Part shown: in pieces, positions 47,831-60,837 of the stretch
Numbering within the stretch: position 1 is the first letter of the stretch
Layout: every line of letters starts with the position of its first letter
NCBI GenBank assembly: GCA_030704615.1
Contig: CM060731.1
Location: 72,956,756-73,020,755 of the forward strand
DNA: 64,000 nt
Direction of reading: 5' to 3'
DNA from: Takakia lepidozioides
Taxonomy: Eukaryota > Streptophyta > Takakiopsida > Takakiales > Takakiaceae
Position numbers and translations under genes: made by a program
The notes under the pieces: generated by a model
Told to the model about the DNA's origin: nothing
Seen by the model: the letters and a program-made list of their open reading frames with translations, nothing else
Databases searched by the model: none

Positions 47831-48495
47831 AAGGCATGGGGAAGGAGGAGCAGGGGCTTAGTGATTTTTGAGTGATTTTTGACTGATGCGTAGTCTCCTC
47901 TAAGTTAGCCAACAATAAACTAGTGGAAGTACTTGAAAAAAGTTTGGGTATTATATGGTGGAGGTATTTCAGGAGGTTCCAAACTATTGAGGACTCACAG
48001 CTAAAATGTGGCTCTCCTCCACCTCCTCAGACACAATAATAGTATATGACGCCTCCGCAAGGAAGCGTAAAAGCTATGGTGTGTCTTGACCCGAAGAGGT
48101 GAAGAGAGCTGAGAGGCCTCGTTGGCTCACACATCCAGCAGGGGATTCAATCAGTAAGAGGTTCAATCAGTAAGAGGCGCGGGTGGCTTCAATGCGGTGG
48201 GCCCGTTGTTTATCCACAAAAGCCCCGAACCATAACTCTACAGTAGTCCCACGATGTGCATGTCTTCGTCCTTCTGCATATCAGACGAGAATGTGGAAGA
48301 AGATAAGAAATAAGGAGATCACGTGGTGTTAACTACTCGACAATCTGGGGCGCTGCCACTGTTTTTCGTCACAATGTAAGAGCAGAATGGAAGAAAATTT
48401 GGTGGTAAAGACGAAATGTATTACCTTGATTCTATTTGAGTCAGCATAACGCAAAGGAGAGGACGAACGCTTACTGACAGTTTGAACTGTGACAG
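47831..48495. other. Upstream region and possible first exon of the decarboxylase
   Basis: The start codon of the decarboxylase should lie here or further upstream, but no in-frame ATG joins the first certain exon without a splice. ATG at 48371 followed by a possible donor (GTGGTAAAG) has the wrong phase for the next exon. Confidence 0.3.
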
Positions 48496-51400
48496 GGGAA
48501 GCGAAGGAGGAACAGGGTCAAGGCTCACCAAACCGTTCGATGTGGAAGAGTTTAGAAAGCATGCACACGCAATGGTTGATTTCATTGCTGATTATCACCG
48601 TGACATCGAGAATTTCCCAGTGCGCAGCCAAGTGAAGGTACACCAACACTAAGGCGCTCTCATAGTCTTATATGCACATGGCTCCGGCTTCAGATACCAC
48701 GTCTGGCTACTGGTTCAGGAAAGGCTGATTACATTGCAGATGCCCACAGGAATTGGCTGGTGAAGAGGAAAACTTTTTGCATTACTTACCCGCCCTACTC
48801 TCTACTGGAAGCATGGCTATCAATTTCCCTCCAACAGTTGAGGATAGTCTCAGCACTGTCGATATCAATGTCTACCCGTGATGCTCTGTGTATACCTAGA
48901 AGAATTATGTGGGCGTCCAGTCTAAGTTTCAATCAAAGAGCATACTTTGTGCCCTCTTTTAACTTTCTACAACAGTTCCGACTCCGCAGAGTTGTCCTCT
49001 AGAGCTGCTACCAGATTCACTGATTTAATGGTTGTCTCTTTATCTGATTTGTGTATCTCCAGCCTGGTTATCTGCGGTCACTTTTACCTGATTGTGCTCC
49101 AGCAGAGCCAGAATCTGTGGAAGATGTCTTCTCTGGTAATTTCCTGCTATCACTAATCCCTCTTCCCACTCCTGGCTTGCTGTCATAACTCTTGCTTATC
49201 CCAGGTCCAAAAGGAGGGTATTACTGATCTGTAATATGAGCTGGCCTCAATTTGTCGACTGGGTAGTGGCTGGGAGGAATGCTGGTGTTGACTCGATACC
49301 CGCCTTCCAGTAGCCACACGTTTCTTTAGGTGTCAAGCAGGTTTGAAGTGTATTTTCCAGCATTGCCATTAAATACCAAGTTTTAGCTTCTCAGCCTGCC
49401 CATACAACTTCATGATTGTGGCATCATTTTGAAGTTTGTTACCCTGAGAATATCTCAATGCTTGATGTGTGCAGATTTGCAGAACAAGATCATGCCTGGG
49501 GTCACGCATTGGCAAAGCCCCAATTTTTTTGGCTTTTTCCCTTCCAACAGTAGCACAGCAGGTTTGCTGGGAGAGTTTCTCAGTGGTGGCTTCAGTGTGA
49601 TTGGCTTCAGTTGGATTACATCCCCAGCTGCAACAGAACTGGAAATCATTGTGCTAGACTGGCTCGGCAAGCTTTTACAGCTTCCAGATGCATTTCTGTC
49701 CTCTGGTATCTATGCCACCAACTCTCTACCTATGACATACTCGTATGACTAATACTGGATACCCTAAGATAATTGACTCTATTTCTTGGAAGCAAGACTG
49801 TCCTATTAAACAGGCTTAAGTCCTGATAAAAAGGGTAGAAGAGGTTTTCAAGTATCTGAATATTAGCCCAGAAGAATGGACCTTGCTGGATGAAGCTGAC
49901 CTGGAGTTTGCAGTGTCTAAGGCCATGTCAGATGTCCCAGGACTGTTCGATGAAAATGAAGTTGGGCCCTAAAACTTCCCAGACTGGGTGTGGACCTTCA
50001 GGATGATCTGAAAAGCCTAACCTACCCTCAGCATTAGACTAAAATTTAAACTCAGGGCGGAAAGCATGCCTTTGAACTATACACAGATGCAGAGAGGACA
50101 AGAAGATAGTAATTGCCCAATGTGCGGGCAGCCTGAACATGGTATCCATTTTCTGGTACATTGTCCAGGATATTCTGACCAGAGAGCGACTCTCTTCAGG
50201 AACATCAAGAACATTGTCCCTGCACCTCTGTTCACCAACTTTGAAAATCTTGAGGCGGAGCTTAAAGCCATGGCCCTGTTGCGGTCTCATTGCCCGGGCA
50301 GATCACACACATCCGGTTGATGCATGTGTGAAGGGCTTTCTAGAGGATATCTGGAAAGCCCGAACTAATTGTCTATGCCATAGTAAGTCCCACTACCAGA
50401 GTGAGTCCCTCATAAAGGAAGTGTCTGTTCCCTTTAGTTCCGCCCAAACTGGGTGCGGGGTCTATGGCCACAAGGCTACGCCAAACATCTTGTGAGTACA
50501 TTCTCTACCTATCTTTATGAGGTCAGTACACTAGCTTGTTGATGATGTGGCTGGCCATTCACAAAAAAGATGGGAATGTGAAATGGCAGGCAAGGGTGCC
50601 TTTCACAAAGGAAGTGTCTGTTCCCTTTAGTTTCGCCCAAACCGGGAGTGGGCTCTAAGTCCACACGGCTACGGCAAACAACATCTTATGAGTACATTCT
50701 CCACCTATGGTTATGAGGGCAGTGCACTAGCTTGCCTACCAGGTAGGTGTTTTGGGTGTCCACAACTCTGAACCAGCGTGACTGAAATACTCCTATTCAT
50801 TTGCTATGATAGTGGGCAGTGTTGGTGATGTGGTTGGCTGTTCACCAAAAGATGGGAGTGTGAAATGGCAGGCAAGGGTGGGGGAGTCATTCAAGGGACT
50901 GCCAGTGAGGCAGTGTTGGTAGTGATGCTGGCAGCCCGCAAGCGTGCTTTGAAAGAAGTGACCAGCACCTATGGCATATCTGAGGCTGAAGCGCTGGGTA
51001 AGCTTGTCATCTACACTTCGGATCAAGGCCATTCATGTGTGCTAAAGGCCTGCCAGGTTAGACATCTCGCACAAGAATCAATGAATCCTCCCCAGGCTCT
51101 TACTACCCCTCCCTGCTTCCTTTCCTGTACATAATCCTTCTTTCTGGTTGGACCTTAGTTGCCCCTTGTCTAACTTTTAGGTGTGATCGTATACAGGTAG
51201 CTGGCATCAACATGAACAATTTTCGACTGCTACGAACAGATGCCTCTACAAACTATGCCTTGTCACCAGAAGTGCTTGCTAAAGCTATAGTGGCTGATGT
51301 TGCAGCTGGCCTTGTGCCATTCTTTCTCACTGCATCGGTACAAAACATCTAAACATCTTCTGAATTTAACTTGGTATCTGGGCCTGGATTGTCCTTCTTT

Positions 51401-54400
51401 TCAATAGAGGACAGGGATTCTGGCTGCTTATTGTTTAGGAGCATCCTCTTCATGACAGGATTGATGTGTTTTTCTTTCTGGTCCCTTTGCGGGTATTGAC
51501 CTGCTAGTGATCGTAGCCCCAAAAGGTGCATTTCGCTGTGGATGGCCCCTATGTGATCATAAAGTCCAGTCAGTATTGCTGCACAACAACAAACTGCTAA
51601 TAGCAGAAGATGTGTGAGGCAAGTGTATCTATTGGAGAGGTTAGAGTTACAAATTTCTAGATAATTTGTGCTTGGATCATGTGTTTGACTAGCTTGTATG
51701 CATGATGGGGTGTGTATTTGCAGGTTGGGACCACGTCATCAACAGCTGTGGACCCATTATCAGAACTGGGCGACATTGCTAAGGTATGTCATGTTTTCTT
51801 TTCAATGGAATATTTAATCACTAAGTTGCTGCAGGTCAAACTGCCAGGGAATCACCATCCATTAACCCATGCGATAAGCTGAGATACTCCAAAACACTTC
51901 ACTTGTTTCCATGTTATATACGATCCCACTGTGTTGCAGTGAAATGCTGTGTCAAGCCTTGACGGAGCTCCTGAAATGAGATAAAATGCACAGCAGGTTT
52001 AACTTGGATAGAATGTGCATACTTGTTCAATCCAACAATGAAGCCATGATATGCAACAGAATCTCTTGGGGTTCTCATATTGAGCCTCTCCTCCTCTATC
52101 CATTGCAAGTTGATATGATCAGCTTACCAGCATCCCTTTGGTCATTTTATAGCTTTCCCATCAATCCTGAGACTTCGATACTGATTTGTGGGATGGTATT
52201 GGCAGGACTATGGGATGTGGTTCCATATCGATGCAGCATTCGCAGGAAATGCATGCATCTGCCCAGAGTTTCGGCACCATCTGAACGGCATAGAGAAGGC
52301 CGACTCATACGACATGAATCCACACAAGTGGTTGCTCACCAACTTTGATTGCTCCACACTGTGGGTCAAGGTGTATCTCAATCACCTTGCCTGAACACAT
52401 TACCTGGACTCCTTGCTCCTCTCTTTTGGCCCTTCCCATTCATTTCTAAACCATCACCTCAATTTTCTAAATCATCAATGGCCACAAGGCTACGGCAAAC
52501 AACGTCTTATGAGTACAATCTAAACCATCACCTCAATTTTAAGTCGAGTGACCATAATTCTGCTGCACTGTTATCACGCAGTTCCCTCAATCCTCTGCTT
52601 GTCCACAGCATCTGCCTGCCTTCTGCCTGTCAATTTGGAGGAATCCAGTGACAACGTTTCAAGAACGATAGTCAGTAACTTTTCCCTAGGTTACACTTTT
52701 GTTTATCCATCCAGCAAAAGACGTTCTGATGTCCATCCATTGCAGGACTCAAGTCTGCTCGTAGCAGCTCTCTCTACCAACCCAGAGTTTTTGCGGAATA
52801 AGGTATGCATGGTGGGATGTCTTTCTGCTCCATTTCTGCTGCGTCACCTCCTTTAAACGTTAACAGTACACTTCCTTTTGCACAGCTTTTGTGGATGAGG
52901 TGCTAGCCACTATCATGGTTGAGTTTTCTGGTTACTACCAGGAAGTGGCATAAACTCAACACGAAGATTTCTATAATGGTATATGCTGATGAATTTGAGC
53001 ATAGTAATATACGTGATCTACACCCGCTGTCAGGAGCTGATGAGTCGGTGGGGTGTGATGGCAGCTTGTCACTGAATGTTAAGACTGCACTCTCTATGTT
53101 GCACTAGTTTAAGTTTGAACTTGGATCAGCAATAACGTCTTAGGTCACCTTTTTATGTGTATATGGAGTTTCTACTCAATACTGACATAAATGGACTTGG
53201 ATGTGCCATGGTTTTTGCTACATGGCATTTTGATGCAGGCATCAGATGAAAACCTGGTGGTGGATTACAAAGACTGGCAAATTCCACTAGGTCGTCGTTT
53301 CAGGTTTACATCATTATGGCCATGACTCGTAACTTCTTATTTCTCATGCTTAAGTTGCGTCCAAGTTTTGATCCATACTCCATACTGCTTGCTGACACGG
53401 AAAGGCACAGGTTCCGCTCATTGCTTATGGATGTTCTTAAAATCCAGAAAGCCCATTTGAACGTGTACGCTCCCCCCAGTAGCTGAAATAATTTCAGGAA
53501 AGACTCTGACCCCCATCCTGACAATTGGCTAAGAATTTTTCTACAGGGCTCTAAAGCTGTGGATGGTATTGCGTCTTTATGGCGCATCAGGCTTGCGGTC
53601 TTACATCAGAGATCACATAAATATGGCCAAGTATTTTGAAGGCCTTGTGCGGGAAGATTCCAGATATGAGGTTCTTTCCTCAACATTGGCTGCCCTTTCT
53701 GCACTAACACTGACAAATCAAAAACCATAAATGCACTACGATTGTAGGTCTGGGTGGATCTACGGAGCAAATGCCATGGGTCCATGACTGGGTACTTTGT
53801 TTTTAGATTTTGTTTGCATCATGCCCCCAATCCCATGGAGCTTTCCACAAGAACAACAGACTGGAAGCTTCTTTGGACTGCTATACTGGCCCGAGTATTC
53901 TCGACTGAAAGAGGAAATAATAGGGAGTAATGTCTGCACTTGAAATAGGAGGATATTGTTTTCTCGTGTCCCACTAATCAATCAGAACTATTTCATTTGT
54001 GTAGATATGATTAGGAAAGGGAAATAATACATCTTCGTGGGTCCGGGAGGATAGATCATGGTACCTCGAACATTTTCATTGGTGTGCTTCCGTCTCAAAC
54101 CTCTTGCAAGTGATCCGGACAATGGCTACACTCTCAATTCGACTTTGGTGGAAGCTTTGAATAGCAAAGGCAGCATCTTTATTACCCACACGGTAGACTC
54201 CTCACCTTTGCAACATTGGAAATTCGAAGGCTACTAGCAAGATTTGTTCTTGGAACTGTCAAGGAGTATTTTTTACTGAATGTGACATGGCTCAGATTTG
54301 CATCGAAACCTCAGACCTTCTGGGAGCCGGTGGAGGGAGGGATACAGAAAGAATGGGATAGATACGAGTCTTTGGGACCCCCAAAGTGCCCAAGGGACAC

Positions 54401-54688
54401 GAGATTGGGAGAGAGATATAGCTACTTAAAACTCCTGGGCAGTGAGGGGGATTGGGCTTTTTCTTTCCTGTCAAAGGCAGCAGCATTTGCAAATGTACTT
54501 GTATGTTTGTGTGGTCATAGGCAATAGGCCTTGTGAAGGGACTGAGGGATGGTGGTAATATGCAGGTGTTAGGGGGTGTGTACACTGTGCGCTTTGCTGT
54601 CGGGTCTTCTCGAACAGAGTTGCAACATGTGCAAGCTGCATGGGCAACCATCCAATTGGAGGCATCTCGTCTTTTGGATGACAACTAA
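48496..54688 (+). CDS. Aromatic L-amino-acid decarboxylase (tyrosine/tryptophan decarboxylase family), start unresolved
   Basis: Twelve exons follow in frame: 48496-48637, 49063-49135, 49475-49705, 50872-51056, 51197-51337, 51724-51783, 52206-52370, 52746-52802, 53239-53303, 53547-53670, 54055-54192, 54566-54688. They encode about 500 residues of a PLP group II decarboxylase. Visible blocks are [88 protein letters not shown], the PLP lysine in NPHKW (52326-52328), and [18 protein letters not shown]. The catalytic-loop VDYKDW has Tyr (53266-53268); family work links Tyr there to decarboxylation and Phe to aldehyde synthase, so a decarboxylase making aromatic amines is likely. Substrate (Tyr, Trp, Phe or Dopa) cannot be told. 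The protein should be cytosolic. The initiating exon is not found: the frame upstream of 48496 meets a stop before any ATG. Intron 3 contains a LINE fragment and a tandem duplication. Confidence 0.9.
50035..50330 (+). mobile_element. LINE fragment with zf-RVT motif, inside decarboxylase intron 3
   Basis: The translation has [21 protein letters not shown], the CxxC...H...C zinc pattern found after reverse transcriptase in plant LINEs, followed by QRATLF. It is only about 85 codons and sits between exons 3 and 4 of the decarboxylase in the sense direction. It differs from the LINE at 44600-45555, so it is another lineage. Confidence 0.6.
50413..50880 (+). repeat. Tandem duplication covering an intron end and splice acceptor
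   Basis: A segment starting AAAGGAAGTGTCTGTTCCC at about 50416 is repeated from about 50605. Both copies end AATGGCAGGCAAGGGTG; the second is the real acceptor and start of decarboxylase exon 4 (50872), the first ends at about 50590 and runs into non-exon sequence. The second copy has about 85 extra bases in the middle. A third short piece, ending CTACGGCAAACAACGTC, lies at about 52478-52520 in intron 7. Confidence 0.8.
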
Positions 54689-55641
54689 CAGACGCTCCAA
54701 ACAGAAATGTAGGCCTGTAGAACAGACATGGAGACTGTAACCTGGCAACCAGAGAGTTTTCATTAGTGTTGCACATAGCTGTTGGATCTGTTTCTAATGA
54801 AAGAGTCTCAAGGGGTCTAGTATCAGGTCCACTTCAGGTGTCTCAAACCGTCTTTCAAACTGTTCCTGCATTGAGTCCACAAATTGGGCCTTGAGACAAG
54901 AAGATCTCTTTAAAAGGAACAGACATGACAGCCGAGTTTAAGTGCAGTACGCATCTAAGGCATACTAATATGAGGGACTATGGTTGACATGTCTTAGGAG
55001 ATGGCAGGTATAGACTAACATGAGGGAATATTGTACGGGTACATTTATCCCATATGCATGGGAGATGAGAAATTTATGATTACATAGAACCAGCGCCGCT
55101 ACTAATTAGGGCCAAACTGCTATATACCGCGTTTATTTATTTTTGGTATGTGTCATTTATCCCAGGGTATTGTATATGGTATATAGTTTTATACGGACAT
55201 AATTTATACGGACATACTCGTATAAATTAAAAAAGGAGTCTCAAAAAACTTTTCTCAACAGAAACACAAAACAGAGCGGTAACGGAAGCACGCGCACCTT
55301 AGCTAAAGGAATCAAGCGAGTTATCTCTGTAGCTAAAGGAGATCTAGCATCACAGTAGCAGCGTGGGAAAGCTTCTCGTCTCTCGCTCTCAGGGTCAATG
55401 GCTCGTCTGGTGCAGTCTAGAGTTCGGATTGCTGTTCCGCAAGTGCTGAGAATCGATCACAATTTTGAGTGTTTTCCAAAAGTCTTGTTTTTCTGAACGA
55501 CAATTGAGAGAGAAGTAGAGTCCAAAATTGTGTTGATATACATATGTGTGGATTGTGATTGTGGTTGAGGTACGTGGATTTTGAAGTTGTGCGAGGTTGT
55601 TGTTTGTGGAAGGACTACGACGTAGTTGAAAGAAGAGAGAG
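54689..55641. other. Intergenic and 5' leader of the dynamin gene
   Basis: No gene is supported. An AT-rich stretch (55120-55240) contains TTTATACGGACATA twice. If transcription starts before 55397, an upstream ATG there opens a 32-codon frame that ends before the dynamin start, a possible uORF. Confidence 0.35.
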
Positions 55642-58600
55642 ATGGAGAGCTTGATAGGTCTGGTGAATAGGATTCAGAGAGCGTGCACAGTGCTCGGGGA
55701 TTATGGAGGGGACAGTGCGCTCCCTACTTTGTGGGAGTCCTTGCCTTCTGTTGTCGTGGTTGGAGGTCAGGTATGTTGAGTTTGTCAATTGGAGGATGCC
55801 GTTGATTCCTGATAAGATGCCAATTCTATGATTGTTCCTGTTGAATGGTCGAGTTTAATCTGTCTTTCATCTGGAACATCACATCATGAGCTTGTGTTGC
55901 AGCATTGGATCGTTTTAGACTTGGATTCTGATGTCTGCTGCTTCAGAACTTCCACGTAATTACTGAATTTCGTCGCCCTGTCGCAGAGCTCAGGTAAGTC
56001 ATCAGTATTGGAGAGCATTGTGGGAAGAGATTTTCTACCTCGCGGCTCAGGTGAAGCATCATTCTTTCAGACGGTTTGTGTACTAAATTATATATAGTGT
56101 ATACCAGTTTGTGATTCTACCCGGAGCTGGACCTTTGATTCTAAATAACCGCAACTCACCCCTGCTTGCCTCGTGCAACCTGGTGTTGCAGGAATTGTGA
56201 CAAGGCGCCCACTTGTACTTCAATTGCACAAGACGGAGGAAGGAGAGGAGTATGTCGAATTTCTCCATCTTCCTCAGAAGAAATTCATGGATTTTGGTAA
56301 GCTAGTATGCAATTACGATTGGTCCGTATGGGATTCCGTATTTCCCCCCCTCCTTTTTGCTGATAAGGGAAGCTTTTGTCGTAAACACCGGGCAAGCATA
56401 TTAGCCTCACACGTCAAAGAAGGGCTCGGAAACCACAATCACACAAGGTGGCAAAGAATGAACACCCGCTAAATCTGCACAAAGCAACATATTTGGCTTG
56501 GGCTAGTAATTGACTAAGAAATGTGTTTAGATTCTTACTAAGAAATTATTGACCAAGGTGACCATATATGTATCTACTATTATGGCAGTGTACAATCCAA
56601 GCAGTGGGAGGATATTTCCATATTGTCCTGGTGATTCTCAAGGGTATGGTGCTATCTTGCAGCTTATGTCCGAACAGAGATCCAGGATGAGACAGATAGA
56701 TTGACTGGTCGTAACAAGCAGATTTCGCCTGTCCCAATTTATCTCAGCATCTACTCTCCCCATGGTATGTTTCCAAGGGAACAACTCGCAAGTATGTTTT
56801 CGATTGAGAGTAATTTTCCGATATTTTTTCACAGGTCTGATGGGGAGTGCCTAATTGGCGCCTGCAGACTTGCATATCATTACATATCATGTTACTGATC
56901 TCTTTCTTGAATTATGTGACGACAGTTGTGAATTTGACTCTCATTGACTTACCAGGATTGACAAAGGTTGCTGTTGGTAAGTCCTTTTCCTCATCCTTTA
57001 TGATACTACCCACAAATTCGTGTTTATGAGGTGTATAGTGTAAGAGTGATACATTCAAAGATGTCGGAAGGGAACCATTTGGATTAAGTATGGCAATTGG
57101 CTTTTCTACATCAGAGTCTGTTGGTTCATTTGTTGGAGTGGATTCTGGGAACTATTTGAATGACTGAAGCCTTGAGAAAAATAACTCTGGGGAGGCCCCA
57201 AATCTTTGGACTGCCACCTGGAAGAATCGTTGGAAGGTTTCAGTGCTTTTCTAGGGGAAGTGTAACTACGTATTTTTAAAACTGTAAAACTGGCGCAAAG
57301 ATGGCATATTTGTTGATTGATTTGTGATTTTGGGCTTTCAACAGAGGGGCAACCGGATAGCATTGTTGAAGATATTGAGAACATGGTTCGGTCATATGTT
57401 GAGAAGGTGTTTCCTCCCTCACTTCACTGATTAGATTTTTTTTCAGTGTCAGGGTAAAAGCCAAGGATTATCTTCTGTTTCCATGCAATTCTAGTTTGAT
57501 TTGAACATGCATGGAGATGGAGTTAAAATATTGGTCCTATTTTGTGCTAGATTCTTCTCTCTGTCCATGCCAAATTATGTGATTGTCTGGTGGGCACAGC
57601 CAAACTCCCTCATACTGGCCATCTCTCCTGCCAATCAAGATATTGCCACATCAGATGCTATTAAGCTTGCCTGCGAAGTAGACCCTGGAGGTATGTTTTC
57701 TTCAGCTTTATGTACAGCAATTTATCTATGGGCTGTGGAGGGTTCTACTTCTTACTGGTAAGTAAGACTATTTCCAGATGTTATGAAGCATTGGCATGCT
57801 GTGCAGTTTGAGCCCTGGGAGGTTTTCTGTCACCTCCCAATTTTTGATAATTGTGGCTTATTTCGGTTGATCAATATGGTAGGTGAGCGGACATTTGGAG
57901 TCCTGACAAAGCTTGATCTAATGGACAAGGGCACCAATGCTCTTGATGTAAGTAGCAGCTATGGCCTATATATGCAGGGATCTATGGTTATGAGCACCTG
58001 TCTTTTGGGATACCTGGATTTAGGTGAGATAGATTCATGAGTGTTCGCATGACCGACTGTAGCTGGTTGTCATACAAGTGAATCAATCTTTGTCAATCTT
58101 GGGCATAAACCCTGTGACATGAGAGGAAAGAGAGAGAGGGGTTTAGCTTTTAACATGACTCTATGTGTGACTGTATGTGCAGGTATTGGAAGGGCGGGCA
58201 TATCGATTAGTAAATCCCTGGGTTGGAGTAGTGAATCGATCACAAGCAGATATCAACAGAAATGTTGATATGATAGCAGCTAGGCACAGGGAGCGGGAGT
58301 ACTTCCAAGGCAGTATGGACTACAGGCATCTGAGCAGCCGGATGGGTTCCGAGTACCTTGGAAGGCTTCTTTCGAAGGTGATGAAATTTCTTCTGCAATA
58401 TACCTTTTGGCATCAAATTTGGCAAATCTCAATTCCGATGGGTATGGTCTAGCTATCTGTTTGATCTCTGCTTTGTCAATGATTACAGGTGCAGTTTGGT
58501 GAGCTCACTGTGACATTGTATGGTGCCTATGTTTTGTGAACAGCATTTGGAAGCTGTCATCAGGGCCCGCATACCAAGCATTCAGGCTCTCATTAATAAC

Positions 58601-60837
58601 ACTATAGATGTGCTGGAGACAGAAATGAACCAGCTTGGGAGGCCAATTGCTGTTGACCCTGGGGTAAGCCTCTGAGTAAGGTAGGGAGAGATGACCCTAA
58701 CTGCAAATTGTGGGCAGATGTTGTTTGTTTGTTTGAGTTCTCTATTCTCCTTCGAATTGTACTGGAGATCTGTGTGCTTTGATTATTCGTAAGTGGATCT
58801 ATGGTTGTGCAGGCTCAACTGTATACCATTTTGGAAATCTGCAGAGCATTTGACCATGTCTTCAAAGATCATTTGGATGGAGGGTAAGTCTGTTCGCGAT
58901 ATGGGCCTCTGGTCTGGTCCACTCCTTACTGTTATAGCCCTGACTTGCTGTTTTAATTGTAGTGCGGAATGGTTTCATAGGATCACAATCTCCTGTGTTG
59001 GAGTATGCAGGCAAGAGCACCGACCTGGAATTTTTATTCATCGAACCTTGCAGGTGTCCTGGTGGTGAACGCATATTTGGGGTTTTTGACAACCAACTGC
59101 CCGCAGCACTAAAGAAGCTGCCATTTGATAGGCTACTCTCCATGCAAAATGTGCGCAAGGTGGTTTCTGAGGCTGATGGGTATCAACCGCACTTGATTGC
59201 ACCTGAGCATGGTTATAGGCGCCTTATTGAGAGTTCTTTGCATCTCCTTCGAGGGCCAACTGAAGCTGTCGTTGATGCGGTGGGTCATGTCTACAGTCAC
59301 TTTCGCTCTTGTGACAGATGCCTAAAATGAGGTGGGACTGTAGATGTAGCATGATGTTGTATGAGGTAATTTAGTGGATAAAATAGTTTAAAATAACCAC
59401 GTTTTCTCTGGTGCTGTAAGAATTTAGCTGAAGAGTTTCTGGGCGATTTGCATTCACATATTTATCCATGTTTGTGCCCTTGATCCAGAAGGGCTTGTAT
59501 GTAGGGTGAGTGAGACTCGAAGCAAAGTCTCCAGAAATAATCTCTTATTTCTCACAAGAGGTCGATGGTGTAATTGTTTAGGTGCACTTCATCTTGAGAG
59601 ACTTGGTTCGCAAGTCAGTTGGTGAGACTCATGTAAGATTTCCCCCACCCGCTGAGCTACCTTAGAAGATTTTGTTATCCTGAGGGGTTACAGAAATAGG
59701 TTAATAACAAGTGAACTCTGATGGCCCCATTTCCTGGCAACCACGCCAGTCTCCCTACAGATCCTTGATGTATGGAAGGGTCTCTCTGCCTATTCCATTA
59801 GAGTTACGTTAACAAATCGGTAGATTTCTATTGCGCATGCACTAAGAGTGGTTCTCAGTTTTCCAGTTTGCTAAGGTGCTTTTTAGGACATTTGTGGCAC
59901 AAATATGGACTGAACTGCCCTTGGGTTGGGATTGTGTGTTCATGGTACAATGATCAACATATGATGTTTGAAGCATGACACTGTTGCTGGAATCCGTAGG
60001 AGCTGAAGCGGTTTCCCTCATTGCAAGGAGAATTGGCAGCTGCAGCAACAGAGGCATTGGAGAAGTTCTGTGATGATAGCAAGAAGACAGCATTGAGATT
60101 AGTGGAGATGGAGCAGAGCTATTTGACTGTCGATTTTTTTTAAAAACTTCCTCAAGAAGTGGAGAAAGTCGGAAACCCTGCATCCTCTGCACTGGATCGC
60201 TACTCTGATGCTCACTTGCGACGAATTGGTGTGAATGGATATTCTAAACGTGGTTGCACCTTTATAGTACCTGGTTGTGTCAATAGTTATGAGTGGTTTT
60301 GAGTTTGGCTGTCCGTAATTCAGATGTATACGACAAGCTGTATGTGAATCAAATTTTGTCAACACTATGCAAATGATTATCTAACAGAATCTGCAATCGT
60401 AATATGAGAGATTGTTCATGAACTGACGCAGGATCAAATGTGTCTTCCTACGTTGGAATGGTTTGTGACCTATTGAAAAACTCCATTCCGAAAGCAGTGG
60501 TTCACTGCCAAGTGCGAGAGACGAAATGTTCTCTGCTCAACACTTTTTACACACAAGTTGGCAAGAGAGAGGTGTGAAGTCATTTTTGCATTCTTTCTAT
60601 AAGCTGCATGGTCTCCACCTATTTTGTATGTGAGGTTTTACTGACCCAGTTGATTGGTATGTTCCTGTAGCTTCATCCCTCGAACATTGGATTCTCTTCT
60701 TCACATTATCCTCATGTTTGGAAAAACAGGGCAAGCAGCTAGCTGCATTGATGGGGCAGAGAGAGGCATGCGCAAAGAGGTTGGAACTGTACAAAAGTTC
60801 ACGTGATGAGATTGATGCAGTCGCCTGGGCAAAGTGA
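55642..60837 (+). CDS. DRP1: Dynamin-related GTPase, DRP1/phragmoplastin type, with one in-frame stop
   Basis: Sixteen exons (55642-55770, 55987-56050, 56192-56296, 56663-56764, 56926-56976, 57345-57406, 57600-57690, 57883-57947, 58183-58377, 58544-58663, 58813-58883, 59054-59279, 59582-59632, 60000-60228, 60432-60571, 60730-60837) join with matching phases to 602 codons plus stop, the normal DRP1 length. GTPase motifs are G1 GGQSSGKSS (residues 41-49), G3 DLPG (141-144), G4 TKLD (210-213) and the NRSQAD block from 241. The middle domain has [17 protein letters not shown] and [13 protein letters not shown], and the GTPase effector domain ends [18 protein letters not shown]. There is no PH or proline-rich domain, as in plant DRP1, which builds the cell plate and acts in clathrin endocytosis. 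Codon 492 is TAA (60141-60143), where relatives have Arg or Lys before KLPQE; the frame is intact on both sides. If real, translation stops after 491 residues, before the effector domain. CPGG at 353 replaces the usual RPGG. Confidence 0.88.

Noticed and set aside
60100-60170. An intron that would remove the TAA of the dynamin gene
   Set aside because: There is no GT-AG pair around the stop that preserves the conserved residues on both sides.
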